From: Chamaelirium japonicum
Taxonomy: Eukaryota; Streptophyta; Magnoliopsida; Liliales; Melanthiaceae
DNA length: 64,000 bases
Direction: 5' to 3'
Assembly (NCBI GenBank): GCA_947650365.1
Contig: OX393549.1
Location: 27,681,209 to 27,745,208, forward strand
Numbering within the stretch: the first letter of the stretch is position 1; every line of letters begins with the position of its first letter. The translations under genes were made by a program, and so were the position numbers. The notes beneath the pieces are model-generated. The model did no database searches. It was given only the letters and a program-made list of their open reading frames with translations, and was not told the DNA's origin. Of this stretch, positions 41,981 through 54,926 are shown piece after piece.

Positions 41981-42014
41981 GAATTAGAATGGATCGTACG
42001 ATCCAATCTAATTC
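41981..42014. repeat. One-unit inverted islet with 34-bp near-palindrome, copy 1
   Basis: GAATTAGAATGGATCG is followed by its complement with one mismatch pair, centred on CGTACG. Copies at 44605-44638 and 57681-57714 have the same CCATGCTAAT left flank (the copy at 44605 has AGGACG upstream). Confidence 0.85.
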
Positions 42015-44604
42015 ATTCATACGATCCATTCTTACTCATTCGTATGATCCATTCTAGTTCAATCGTACGATCCATTCTAATTCATTCGTACGATCCATTC
42101 TAATTCCTTCGTACGATCCATTCTAATTCCTTCGTACGATCCATTCTAATTCATTCGTACGATCCATTCTAATTCATTCGCGCAATCTATTCTAATTCAT
42201 TCGTACGATCTATTCTAATTCATTCGCGCAATCTATTCTAATTCATTCGCATGAATGTATCCATTCTAATTCATTCGTACGATCCATTCTAATTCATTCG
42301 TACGATCCATTCTATTTCATTCGCACGAATGTATCCATTCTAGTTCATTCGTACGATCCATTCTAATTCATTCGTACGATCCATTCTAATTCATTCGCAC
42401 GATCCATTCTAATTCATTCGTACGATCCATTCTAATTCATTCATACGATCCATTCTAATTCATTCGTACGATCCATTCTAATTCATTCGCACAAATGTAT
42501 CCATTCTAATTCATTCGTACGATCCATTCTAATTCATTCGCACGATCCATTCTAATTCATTCATATGTTCCATTCTAATTCATTCACACGAATGTATCCA
42601 TTCTAATTCATTCATACGATCCATTCTAATTCATTCGTACGATCCGTTCTAATTCACTCATACGATCCATTTTAATACATTCATACGATCCATTCTAATT
42701 CATTTGCACGAATATATCCATTCTAATTCATTCGTACGATCCATTCTAATTCCTTTGTACGATCCATTCTAATTCATTCGTACGATCCATTCTAATTCAT
42801 TCGTCCGATCCATTCTAATTCATTCGCACGAATGTATCCATTCTAGTTCATTCGTACGATCCATTCTAATTAATTCGTACGATCCATTCTAATTCATTCG
42901 CACGATCCATTCTAATTCATTTGTACGATCCATTCTAATTCATTCATATGATCCATTCTAATTCATTCGTACGATCCATTCTAATTCATTCGCACAAATG
43001 TATCCATTCTAATTCATTTGTACGATCCATTTTAATTCATTCGCACGATCCATTCTAATTCATTCGTACGATCCATTCTAATTCTTTCACACGATCCATT
43101 CTAATTCATTCGTACGATCCATTCTAATTCATTCGCACGATCCATTCTAATTCATTCGTATGATCCATTCTAATTCATTCATACGATCCATTCTAATTCA
43201 TTCGTACGATCCATTCTAATTCATTCGCACAAATGTATCCATTCTAATTCATTCAGATGATCCATTCTAATTCATTCGCAAGATCCATTCTAATTCATTC
43301 GTACGATCCATTCTAATTCATTCGCACGATCTGTTCTTATTCATTCGCACAATCCATTATAATTCATTTGCACGAATGTATCCATTCTAATTCATTCATA
43401 CGATCCATTCTAATTCATTCATACGATCCATTCTAATTCATTCGTATGATCAATTCTAATTAATTCGTATGATCCATTCTAATTCATTCGTACGATCCAT
43501 TCTAATTCATTCATACAATCCATTCTAATTCATTCGTACGATCAATTCTAATTCACTCATACGATCCATTCTAATACATTCATACGATCTATTCTAATTC
43601 ATTTGCACGAATATATCCATTCTAATTCATTCGTACGATCCATTCTAATTCCTTCGTACGATCCATTCTAATTCATTCGTACGATCTATTCTAATTCATT
43701 CGTACGATCCATTCTAATTCATTCGTACGATCCATTCTAATTCCTTCGTACGATCCATTCTAATTCATTCGTACGATCCATTCTAATTCATTCGTACAAT
43801 CTATTCTAATTCATTCGTACGAATGGATACATTCGTGTGAATGAATTAGAATGGATCGTACGAATGAGTAAGAATGGATCGTACGAATGAAATAGAATGG
43901 ATTGCACGAATGAATTAGAACGGATCGTACGAATGAATTAGAATGGATCGTGTGAAAGAATTAGAATGGATTGTATGAATGAATAAGAATGGATCGTACG
44001 AATGAATTAGAATGGATCGTACTAGGATCCATTCTAATTCATTCGTACAATCTATTCTATTTCATTCGTACGATCCATTCTTACTAATTCGTATGATCCA
44101 TTCTAATTCATTCGGACGAATGTATCCATTCTAATTTATTCGTACGATCCATTCTAATTCATTCGTACGATCCATTCTAATTCATTCGTACGATCCATTC
44201 TTACTCATTCGTATGATCCATTCTAATTCATTCGTACGATCCATTCTAATTCATTCGTACGATCGATTCTAATTCATTCGCACTATCCATTCTAATTCAT
44301 TCGTACGATCCATTCTAATTCATTCGTATGATCCATACAAATTTATTCGTTCAAATATATCCATTCTAATTCATTCGTACGATCCATTCTAATTCATTCG
44401 CACGATCCATTCTAATTCATTCGCACGTATGTATCCATTCTAATTCATTTGCACGATCCATTCTAATTTATTCCTATGATCTATTCTAATTCATTCGTAC
44501 GATCCACTCTAATTCATTCTAATTCATTCGTACGATCCATTCTACGATCCATTCTAATTCATTCGTATATTCCATTCTAATTCATTAGGACGATCCATGC
44601 TAAT

Positions 44605-44638
44605 GAATTAGAATGGATCGTACGATCCAATCTAATTC
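44605..44638. repeat. One-unit inverted islet, copy 2
   Basis: The same islet sequence as at 41981 lies between CCATGCTAAT and CCAATCTAATTC. GTATATTCC lies about 40 bp upstream, as in the other copies. Confidence 0.85.
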
Positions 44639-45967
44639 ATTCATACGATCCATTCTTACTCATTCGTATGATCCATTCTAATTCAATCGTACAATCCATT
44701 CTAATTCATTCGTACGATCTATTCTAATTTCTTCGTACGATCCATTCGTACGATCCATTCTAATTCATTCGTACGATCCATTCTAATTCCTTCGTACGAT
44801 CCATTCTAATTTATTCGTACGATCCATTCTAATTCATTCGCGCAATCTATTCTAATTCATTCATAATATCCATTCTAATTCATTCGTACGATCCATTCTA
44901 ATTCATTCATACAATCCATTCTAATTTATTCGGACGAATGTATCCATTCTAATTCATTCGTACGATCCATTCTAATTCATTCGCACAATCTATTCTAATT
45001 CATTCATACGATCCATTCTAATTCATTCGCACGAATGTATCCATTCTAATTCATTCATACGATCCATTCTACTTCATTCGTACTATCCGTTCTAATTCAC
45101 TCATACGATCCATTCTAATTCATTCATACGATCCATTCTAATTCATTTGCACGAATATATCCATTCTAATTCATTCGTACGATCCATTCTAATTCCTTCG
45201 TACGATCCATTCTAATTCCTTCGTACGATCCATTCTAATTCCTTCGTACGATCCATTCTATTTTATTCGTATGATCTATTCTAATTCCTTCGTACGATCC
45301 ATTCTAATTCCTTCGTATCCATTCTAATTCACTCATACGATCCATTCTAATTCATTCGTACGATCCATTCTAATTCATTCATACAATCCATTCTAATTCA
45401 TTCGCACGAATGTATCCATTCTAATTCATTCGTACGATCAGTTCTAATTCATTCACAAAATCTATTCTAATTCATTCATACGATCCATTCTAATTCATTC
45501 GCACGAATGTATCCATTCTAATTCATTCATATGATCCATTCTAATTCATTCGTACGATCCATTCTAATTCACTCATACGATCCATTCTAATACATTCATA
45601 CGATCCATTCTAATTCATTTGCACGAATATATCCATACTAATTCATTCGTACGATCCATTCTAATTCCTTCGTACGATCCATTCTAATTCATTCGTACGA
45701 TTTATTGTAATTCATTCGTACGATCCATTCTAATTCATTCGTACGATCCATTCTAATTCCTTCGTACGATCCATTCTAATTCATTCGTACGATCCATTCT
45801 AATTCATTCATACAATCCATTCTAATTCTTTCACACGATCCATTCTAATTCATTCGTACGATCCATTCTAATTCATTCGTGCAATCCATTCTATTTCATT
45901 CGTACGATCCATTCTTACTCATTCATACGATCCATTCTAATTCATTCACACGAATGTATCCATTCGT

Positions 45968-48671
45968 ACGAATGTATTAGAATAGATTGTACGAATGAAT
46001 TAAAATGGATCGTACGAATGAATTAGAATGGATCGTACGAAGGAATTAGAATGGATCGTACGAATGAATTAGAATGGATCGTACGAATGAATTAGAATAG
46101 ATCATACGAATGAATTAGAATGGATCGTACGAAGGAATTAGAATGGATCGTACGAATGAATTAGAATGGATATATTCGTGCAAATGAATTAGAATGGATC
46201 GTATGAATGTATTAGAATGGATCGTATGAGTGAATTAGAATGGATCGTACGAATGAATTAGAATGGATCGTATGAATGAATTAGAATGGATACATTCGTG
46301 CGAATGAATTAGAATTGATCGTACGAATGAATTAGAATGGATCATGCGAATGAATTAGAATGGATCGTACGAATGAATTAGAATGGATCGTACGAATGAA
46401 CTAGAATGGATACATTCGTACGAATGAATTAGAATGGATCGTACGAATGAATTAGAATGGATCGTACAAATGAATTAGAATGGATCTTACGAATGAATTA
46501 GAATGGATCGTGCGAATTAATTAGAATGGATCGTACGAATGAATTAGAATGGATACATTCGTGCGAATGAATTAGAATGGATCGGACGAATGAATTAGAA
46601 TGGATCGTACGAATGAATTAGAATGGATCAAATGAATGAATTAGAATGGTTACATTCATGCGAATGAGTTAGAATGGATCGTACGAATGGATTAGAATGG
46701 ATCATACGAATGGATTTGAATGAGCGAATGAATTAGAATGGATCGTACGAATGGATTAGAATGGATCCTACGAATGGATTAGAATGGATACCTTTGTGCA
46801 TATGAATTAGAAAGGATCGTACGAATGAATTAGAATGGATCATATTAATGAATTAGAATGGATCGTACGAATGAATTAGAATGGATACATTCGTGCACAA
46901 TCCATTCTAATTCATTCGCACGAATGTATCCATTCTAATTCATTCGTACGATCCATTCTAATTCATTAATATGATCCATTCTAATTCATTCGTACGATCC
47001 ATTCTAATTCATATGCACAAAGGTATCCATTCTAATTCATTCGTACGATCCATTCTAATTCAGGATCGTACGAATGAATTAGAATGGATACATTCGTGCG
47101 AATGAATTAGAATTGATTGTACGAATGAATTAGAATAGATCGTGCGAATGAATTAGAATGGATCGTACGAATGAACTAGAATGGATCGTACGAATGAACT
47201 AGAATGGATACATTCGTGCGAATGAATTAGAATGGATCGTACGAATGAATTAGAATGGATCGTACGAATCAATTAGAATGGATCTTACGAATGAATTAGA
47301 ATGGATCGTACGAATGAATTAGAATGGATACATTCGTGCGAATGAATTAGAATGGATCGGACGAATGAATTAGAATGGATTGTACGAATGAATTAGAATG
47401 GATCAAATGAATGAATTAGAATGGTTACATTCATGCGAATGAATTAGAATGGATCGTACGAATGGATTAGAATGGATCGTACGAATGGATTAGAATGGAT
47501 ACATTCGAGCGAATGAATTAGAATGGATCGTACGAATGAATTAGAATGGATCGTACGAATGGATTAGAATGGATCCTACGAATGGATTAGAATGGATACC
47601 TTTGTGCATATGAATTAGAATGGATCGTACGAATGAATTAGAATGGATCATATTAATGAATTAGAATGGATCGTACGAATGAATTAGAATGGATACATTC
47701 GTGCGAATGAATTAGAATGGATCGTGCGAATCAATTAGACTGGATCGTGCGAATGAATAAGAATAGATCATACGAATGAATTAGAATGGATCGTACGAAT
47801 GAATTAGAATGGATCATACGAATTAATTAGAATGGATCATACGAATGAATTAGAATGGATCGTACGAATGAATTAGAATGGATCGTACGAATGAATTAGA
47901 ATGGATACTTTCGTGCGAATGAATTAGAATGGATTGTGCGAATGAATAAGAACAGATCATGCGAATGAATTAGAATGGATCGTATGAATGAATTAGAATG
48001 GATCGTGCGAATGAATTAGAATGGATCGTTCGAATGAATTAGAATGGATACATTTGTGCGAATGAATTAGAATGGATCGTACGAATGAATTAGAATGGAT
48101 CGTATGAATAAATTAGAATGGATCGTACGAATGAATTAGAATGGATCGTGCGAATGAATTAGAATGGATAGTACGAATGAATTAGAATGGATCGTACGAA
48201 TGAACTAGAATGGATACATTCGTGCGAACGAATTAGAATGGATCGTACGAATGAATTAGAATAGTTCGTACGAATGAATTAGAATGGATCTTACGAATGA
48301 ATTAGAATGGATCGTACGAATGAATTAGAATGGATCGTACGAATGAATTAGAATGGATACATTCGTGCGAATGAATTAGAATGGATCGGACGAATGAATT
48401 AGAATGGATCGTATGAATGAATTAGAATGGATCGTACAAATGAATTAGAATGGATCGTACAAATAAATTAGAATGGATACATTCGTCCGAATGAATTAGA
48501 ATGGATCATACGAATGAGTAAGAATGGATCGTACGAATGAAATAGAATAGATTGTACGAATGAATTAGAATGGATCCTACGAATGAATTAGAATGGATTG
48601 TATGAATGAATTAGAATGGATCGTATGAATGAATTAGAATGGATCGTGCGAATGAATTCGAATGGATCGTA
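45968..48671 (-). repeat. R domain, 2.7 kb, with a 167-bp F island
   Basis: F lies at 46896-47062; the rest is R. ATCAAATGAATG occurs at 46627 and 47402, and TACCTTTGTGCAT at 46788 and 47598. The two halves (46600-46900 and 47370-47700) are similar, about 780-810 bp apart. The F island enters by TTCGTGCACAATCC and leaves by CAGGATCG, the same pair as at 32091-32257. Confidence 0.85.
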
Positions 48672-51087
48672 CGAATTCATTCTAATTCATTCATACAATC
48701 CATTCTAATTCTTTCACACGATCCATTCTAATTCATTCGTACGTTCCATTCTAATTCATTAGCACGATCCATACTAATTCATTCGTTCGATCAATTCTAA
48801 TTCATTAGCACGATCCATTCTAATTCATTCGTACGATCCATTCTAATTCATTCGCACGATCCATTCTAATTCATTCATAGGACCCATTCTAATTCATTCA
48901 TACGATCTATTCTAATTCTTTCGCACGAATGTATCCATTCTAATTCATTCGTACGATCCATTCTAATTCATTCGTATGATCTATTCTAATTCATTCGTAC
49001 GATCCATTCTAATTCATTCATACGATCTATTCTAATTCATTCATACAATCCATTCTAATTCTTTCACATGATCCATTCTAATTCATTCGTACGATCCATT
49101 CTAATTCATTTGCACAATCCATTCTATTTCATTCGTACGATCCATTCTTACTCATTGGTACGATCCATTCTAATTCATTCGCACGAATGTATCCATTCTA
49201 ATTCATTCGTACGAATCCATTCTAATTTATTCGTACAATCCATTCTATTTCATTCGTACGATCCATTCTTACTCATTCGTATGATCCATTCTAATTCATT
49301 CGCACGAATGTATCCATTCTAAATCATTCGTACGATCCATTCTAAATCATTCGTACGATCCATTCTAAATCATTCGTACAATACATTCTATTTCATTCGT
49401 ACGATCAATTCTAATTCATTAGCACGATCCATTCTAATTCATTCGTACGATCCATTCAAATTCATTCGCACGATCCGTTCTAATTCATTCGTACATTCCA
49501 TTCTATATCATTCGTACGATCCATTCTTACTCATTCATATGATCCATTCTAATTCATTCGCACGAATGTATCCATTCTAATCCATTCGTACGAATGAATT
49601 AGAATGGATCGTACGAATAAATTAGAATGGATACATTCGTCCGAATGAATTAGAATGGATCATACGAATGAGTAAGAATGGATCGTACGAATGAAATAGA
49701 ATAGATTGTACGAATGAATTAGAATGGATCCTACGAATGAATTATAATAGATCGTGTGAAAGAATTAGAATGGATTGTATGAATGAATTAGAATGAATTC
49801 GTACGATCCATTCGAATTCATTCGCACGATCCATTCTAATTCATTCATACAATCCATTCTAATTCTTTCACACGATCCATTCAAATTCATTCGTAGGTTC
49901 CATTCTAATTCATTCGTACAATCTATTCTATTTCATTCGTACGATCCATTCTTACTCATTCGTATGATCCATTCTAATTCATTCGTACGAATGTATCCAT
50001 TCTAATTTATTCGTACGATCCATTCTAATTCATTCGTACAATCCATTCTAATTTATTCGTACGATCCATTCTAATTCATTTGTCCGATCCATTCTAATTC
50101 ATTCGTACGAATATATCCATTCTAATTCATTCGTACGATCCATTCTGATTCATTCGTACGATCCATTCTAATTCATTCGTAAGATCCATTCTAATTCATT
50201 CAAACGATCCATTCTAATTCATTCGTACGATCCATTCTAATTCATTCGCACGAATGTATCCATTCTAGTTCATTTGTATGATCCATTCTAATTCATTCGT
50301 ACGATCCATTCTAATTCATTTGCACGATCCATTCTAATTCATTAGTACGATCCATTCTAATTCATTCATACGATCCATTCTAATTCATTCGTACGATCCA
50401 TTCTAATTCATTCACACAAATGTATCCATTCTAATTCATTCGTACGATCCATTCTAATTCATTCGCATGATCCATTCTAATTCATTCGTACGAACCATTC
50501 TAATTCTTTCACACGATCCATTCTAATTCATTCGTACGATCCATTCTAATTCATTCGCACGATCCATTCTAATTCATTCGTACGATCCATTCTAATTCAT
50601 TCATACGATCCATTCTAATTCATTCGTACGATCCATTCTAATTCATTCGCACAAATGTATCCATTCTAATTCATTCGTACGATCCATTCTAATTCATTCG
50701 CACGATCCATTCTAATTCATTCGTACGATCCATTCTAATTCATTCGTACGATCCATTCTAATTAATTCGTATGATCCATTCTAATTCATTCGTACGATCC
50801 ATTCTAATTCATTCATAGAATCCATTCTAATTCATTCGCACGAATGTATCCATTCTAATTAATTCGTACGATCCATTCTAATTAATTCGTATGAGCTATT
50901 CTTATTCATTCACACGATCCAGTCTAATTGATTCGCACGATCCATTCTAATTCATTCACACGAATGTATCCATTTGAATTCATTCGTACGATCCATTCCA
51001 ATTCATTAATATGATCCATTCTAATTCATTCGTACGATCCATTCTAATTCATATGCACAAAGGTATCCATTTTAATTCATTCGCACG
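48672..51087 (+). repeat. F domain, 2.4 kb, with one R island
   Basis: F runs 48672-49591 and 49801-51087, and R 49592-49800. The left part up to about 48930 matches 650-907 at a constant offset of 48,023. Chance frames of 84 and 70 codons (49068-49322, 49793-50005) lie here because runs of CTTACTC and CTATTTC variants remove the usual TAA. Confidence 0.85.
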
Positions 51088-54000
51088 AAAGAATTAGAAT
51101 GGATTGTATGAAAGAATAGATCGTATGAATGAATTAGAATGGATCGTACGGAATGAATTAGAATGGATTGTATGAATGAATTAGAATGGATCGTACGAAT
51201 GAGTAAGAATGGATCGTATGAATGAATTAGAATGGATCATACGAATGAATTAGAATGGATCGTACGAATAAATTAGAATGGATCATACGAATGAAATAGA
51301 ATGGATCGTACGAAGGAATTAGAATGGATCATACGAAGGAATTAGAATGGATCGTACGAAGGAATTAGAATGGATCGTACGAATGAATTAGAATGATTAT
51401 ATTCGTGCAAATGAATTAGAATGGATCGTATGAATGAATTAGAATGGATCGTATGAGTGAATTAGAACGGTTAGTACGAATGAAGTAGAATGGATCGTAT
51501 GAATGAATTAGAATGGATACATTCGTGTGAATGAATTAGAATGGATCGTATGAATGAATTAGAATGGATCGTATGAATGAATTAGAATGGATCGTGCGAA
51601 TGAATTAGAATGGATCGTACGAATGAATTAGAATGGATCGTACGAATGAACTAGAATGGATAAATTCGTGCGAATGAATTAGAATGGATCATACGAATGA
51701 ATTAGAATGGATCGTACGAATGAATTAGAATGGATCTTACGAATGAATTAGAATGGATCGTACGAATGAATTAGAATGGATCGTACGAATGAATTAGAAT
51801 GGATACATTCGTGTGAATGAATTAGAATGGATCGGACGAATGAATTAGAATGGATCGTACGAATGAATTAGAATGGATCAAATGAATGAATTAGAATGGA
51901 TCGTACGAATAAATTAGAATGGATACATTAGTCCGAATGAATTAGAATGGATCGTACGAATGAATTAGAATGGATCGTACGAATGAATTAGAATGGATCG
52001 TACGAATGAATTAGAATGGATACATTCGTACGAATGAATTATAATGGATCGTACGAATGAATTAGAATGGATCGTACGGAATGAATTAGAATGGATATAT
52101 TTGAACGAATAAATTAGAATGGATCATACGAATGAATTAGAATGGATCGTACGAATGAATTAGAATGGATAGTGCGAATGAATTAGAATCGATCGTACGA
52201 ATGAATTAGAATCGATCGTACGAATGAATTAGAATGGATCATACGAATGAGTAAGAATGGATCGTACGAATGAATTAGAATGGATCGTACGAATGAATTA
52301 GAATGGATCGTACGAATAAATTAGAATGGATACATTCGTCCGAATGAATTAGAATGGATCATACGAATGAGTAAGAATGGATCGTACGAATGAAATAGAA
52401 TAGATTGTACGAATGAATTAGAATGGATCCTATGAATGAATTAGAATGGATCGTGTGAAAGAATTAGAATGGATTGTATGAATGAATTAGACTGGATCGT
52501 ATGAATGAATTAGAATGGATCGTACGAATGGATTAGAATGGATCGTACGAATGAATTAGAATGGATCGTACGAATGAACTAGAATGGATACATTCGTGCG
52601 AATGAATTAGAATGGATCGTACGAATGAATTAGAATGGATCGTACGAATGAATTAGAATGGATCTTACGAATGAATTAGAATGGATCGTACGAATGAATT
52701 AGAATGGATCGTACGAATGAATTAGAATAGATCGTACGAATGAATTAGAATGGATCGTTCGAAGGAATTAGAATGGTTCGTACGAATGAATTAGAATGGA
52801 TCGTATGAATGAATTAGAATGGATACATTCGTGCGAATGAATTAGAATGGATTGTACGAATGAATTAGAATGGATCGTACGAATGAATTAGAATGGTTCG
52901 TGTGAAAGAATTAGAATGGATTGTATGAATGAATTAGAATGGATCATATGAATGAATTAGAATGGATAAATTCGTGCGAATGAATTAGAATGGATCGTAC
53001 GAATGAATTAGAATGGATCGTACGAATGAATTAGAATGGATCGTACGAATGAATTAGAATGGATCGTATGAATGAATTAGAATGGTTACATTCATGCGAA
53101 TGGATTAGAATGGATCGTACGAATGGATTAGAATGGATCGTACGAATGGATTAGAATGGATACATTCGAGCGAATGAATTAGAATGGATCGTACGAATGA
53201 ATTAGAATGGATCGTACGAATGGATTAGAATGGATCCTACGAATGGATTAGAATGGATACCTTTGTGCATATGAATTAGAATGGATCGTACGAATGAATT
53301 AGAATGGATCATATGAATGAATTAGAATGGATCGTGTGAAAGAATTAGAATGGATTGTAGGAATGAATTAGAATAGATCGTATGAATGAATTAGAATGGA
53401 TCGTACGAATGAATTAGAATGGATCGTACGACTGAATTAGAATGGATCGTACGAATGAATTAGAATGGATACATTCGTGCGAATGAATTAGAAATGATAC
53501 ATTCGCGCAAAAGAATTAGAATAGATCGTATGAATGAATTAGAATGGATCCTATGAATGAATTAGAATGGATCGTGCGAATGAATTAGAATTGATCGTAC
53601 GAATGAATTAGAATGGATCGTGCTAATGAATTAGAATTGATTGAACGAATGAATTAGCATGGATCATGCTAATGAATTAGAATGGATCGTGCGAATGAAT
53701 TAGAATGGATCGTACGAATGAATTAGAATGGATAATGCGAATGAATTAGAATGGATCGTACGAATTAATTAGAATGGATTCGTACGAATGAATTAGAATG
53801 GATACATTCGTGCGAATGAATTAGAATGGATCGTACCAATGAGTAAGAATGGATCGTACGAATGAAATAGAATGGATCGTAAGAATGAATCGTATGAATT
53901 AGAATGGATCGTATGAATGGATTAGAATGGATCGTACGAATGGATTAGAATCGATACATTCGAGCGAATGAATTAGAATGGATTGTACGGAATGAATTAG

Positions 54001-54916
54001 AATGGATTGTATGAATAAATTAGAATGGATCGTACGAATTAATTAGAATGGATACATTCATGCGAATGAATTAGAATGGATTGTATGAATGAATTAGAAT
54101 GGATCGTACGAATGAATTAGAATGGATCATACGAATTAATTAGAATGGATCATACGAATGAATTAGAATGCATCGTACGAATGAATTAGAAGGGATCATA
54201 CGAATGAATTAGAACGGATCGTACGAATAAATTAGAATGGATACATTCGTCCGAATGAATTAGAATGGATCATACGAATGAGTAAAAATGGATCGTACGA
54301 ATGAAATAGAATGGATTGTACGAATGATTTAGAATGGATCGTACGAATGAATTAGAATGGATCGTACGAATGATTTAGAATGGATACATTCGTGCGAATG
54401 AATTAGAATGGATCATACGAATGAGTAAGAATGGATCGTGCGAACGAAATAGAATGGATTGTACGAATGAATTAGAATGGATTCGTACGAATGAATTAGA
54501 ATTGATACATTCGTGCGAATGAATTAGAATGGATCGTACCAATGAGTAAGAATGGATCGTACGAATGAAATAGAATGGATTGTGCGAATGAATTAGAATG
54601 GATCGTAAGAATGAATTAGAATGGATCATACGAATTAGGTAGAATGGATCGTACGAATGAATTAGAATGGATCGTACGAATGAATTAGAATGGATCATAC
54701 GAATTAATTAGAATGGATCGTACGAATGAATTAGAATGGTTCGTACGAATGAATTAGAATGGATCGTACGAATGAATTAGAATGGATACATTTGTGAGAA
54801 TGAATTAGAATGGATCGTACGAATGGATTAGAATGGATCGTACGAATGGATTAGAATGGATACATTCGTGCGAATGAATTAGAATGGATTGCATGAATGA
54901 ATTAGAATGGATCGTA
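51088..54916 (-). repeat. Longest single-orientation domain, R, 3.8 kb
   Basis: No orientation switch was seen between 51088 and 54916. Entry (CATTCGCACGAAAGAATTAG) was seen once. Markers are ATCAAATGAATG (51877), TACCTTTGTGCAT (53257) and TTAGCATGGATCATGC (about 53653). A chance complementary-strand frame of 107 codons lies at 54375-54698. Confidence 0.88.
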
Positions 54917-54926
54917 CGATCCATTC
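54905..54926. repeat. 22-bp perfect palindrome at an R-to-F switch
   Basis: GAATGGATCG, TA, CGATCCATTC reads the same on both strands. The R unit abuts an F unit at their shared CGTACG. The next flanking bases no longer match. Confidence 0.9.

Larger units (their letters stand above)
41625..45967 (+). repeat. Long F domain with R islets
   Basis: F is broken only by R at 41979-42000, 43823-44023 and 44603-44624. The two 22-bp islets are one R unit each and are followed by ATCCAATC. CCTTCG variants cluster at 45190-45310. AATTCATTCACAAAATC is at 45449. The stretch 41620-42200 shares its variant order with 44400-44830 and 56850-57830 (marker GTATATTCC at 41941, 44565 and 57641). Confidence 0.85.

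Noticed and set aside
49068-50005. Frames of 84 and 70 codons (49068-49322, 49793-50005)
   Set aside because: Same 23-residue periodic translation of F units. The first ends in PF followed by an in-frame stop as the satellite frame predicts, and near-identical fragments occur at unrelated places in the array.
54375-54698. 107-codon frame on the minus strand
   Set aside because: It is the longest chance frame, read against an R block, which is the F reading on the other strand. Composition and period are those of the repeat.
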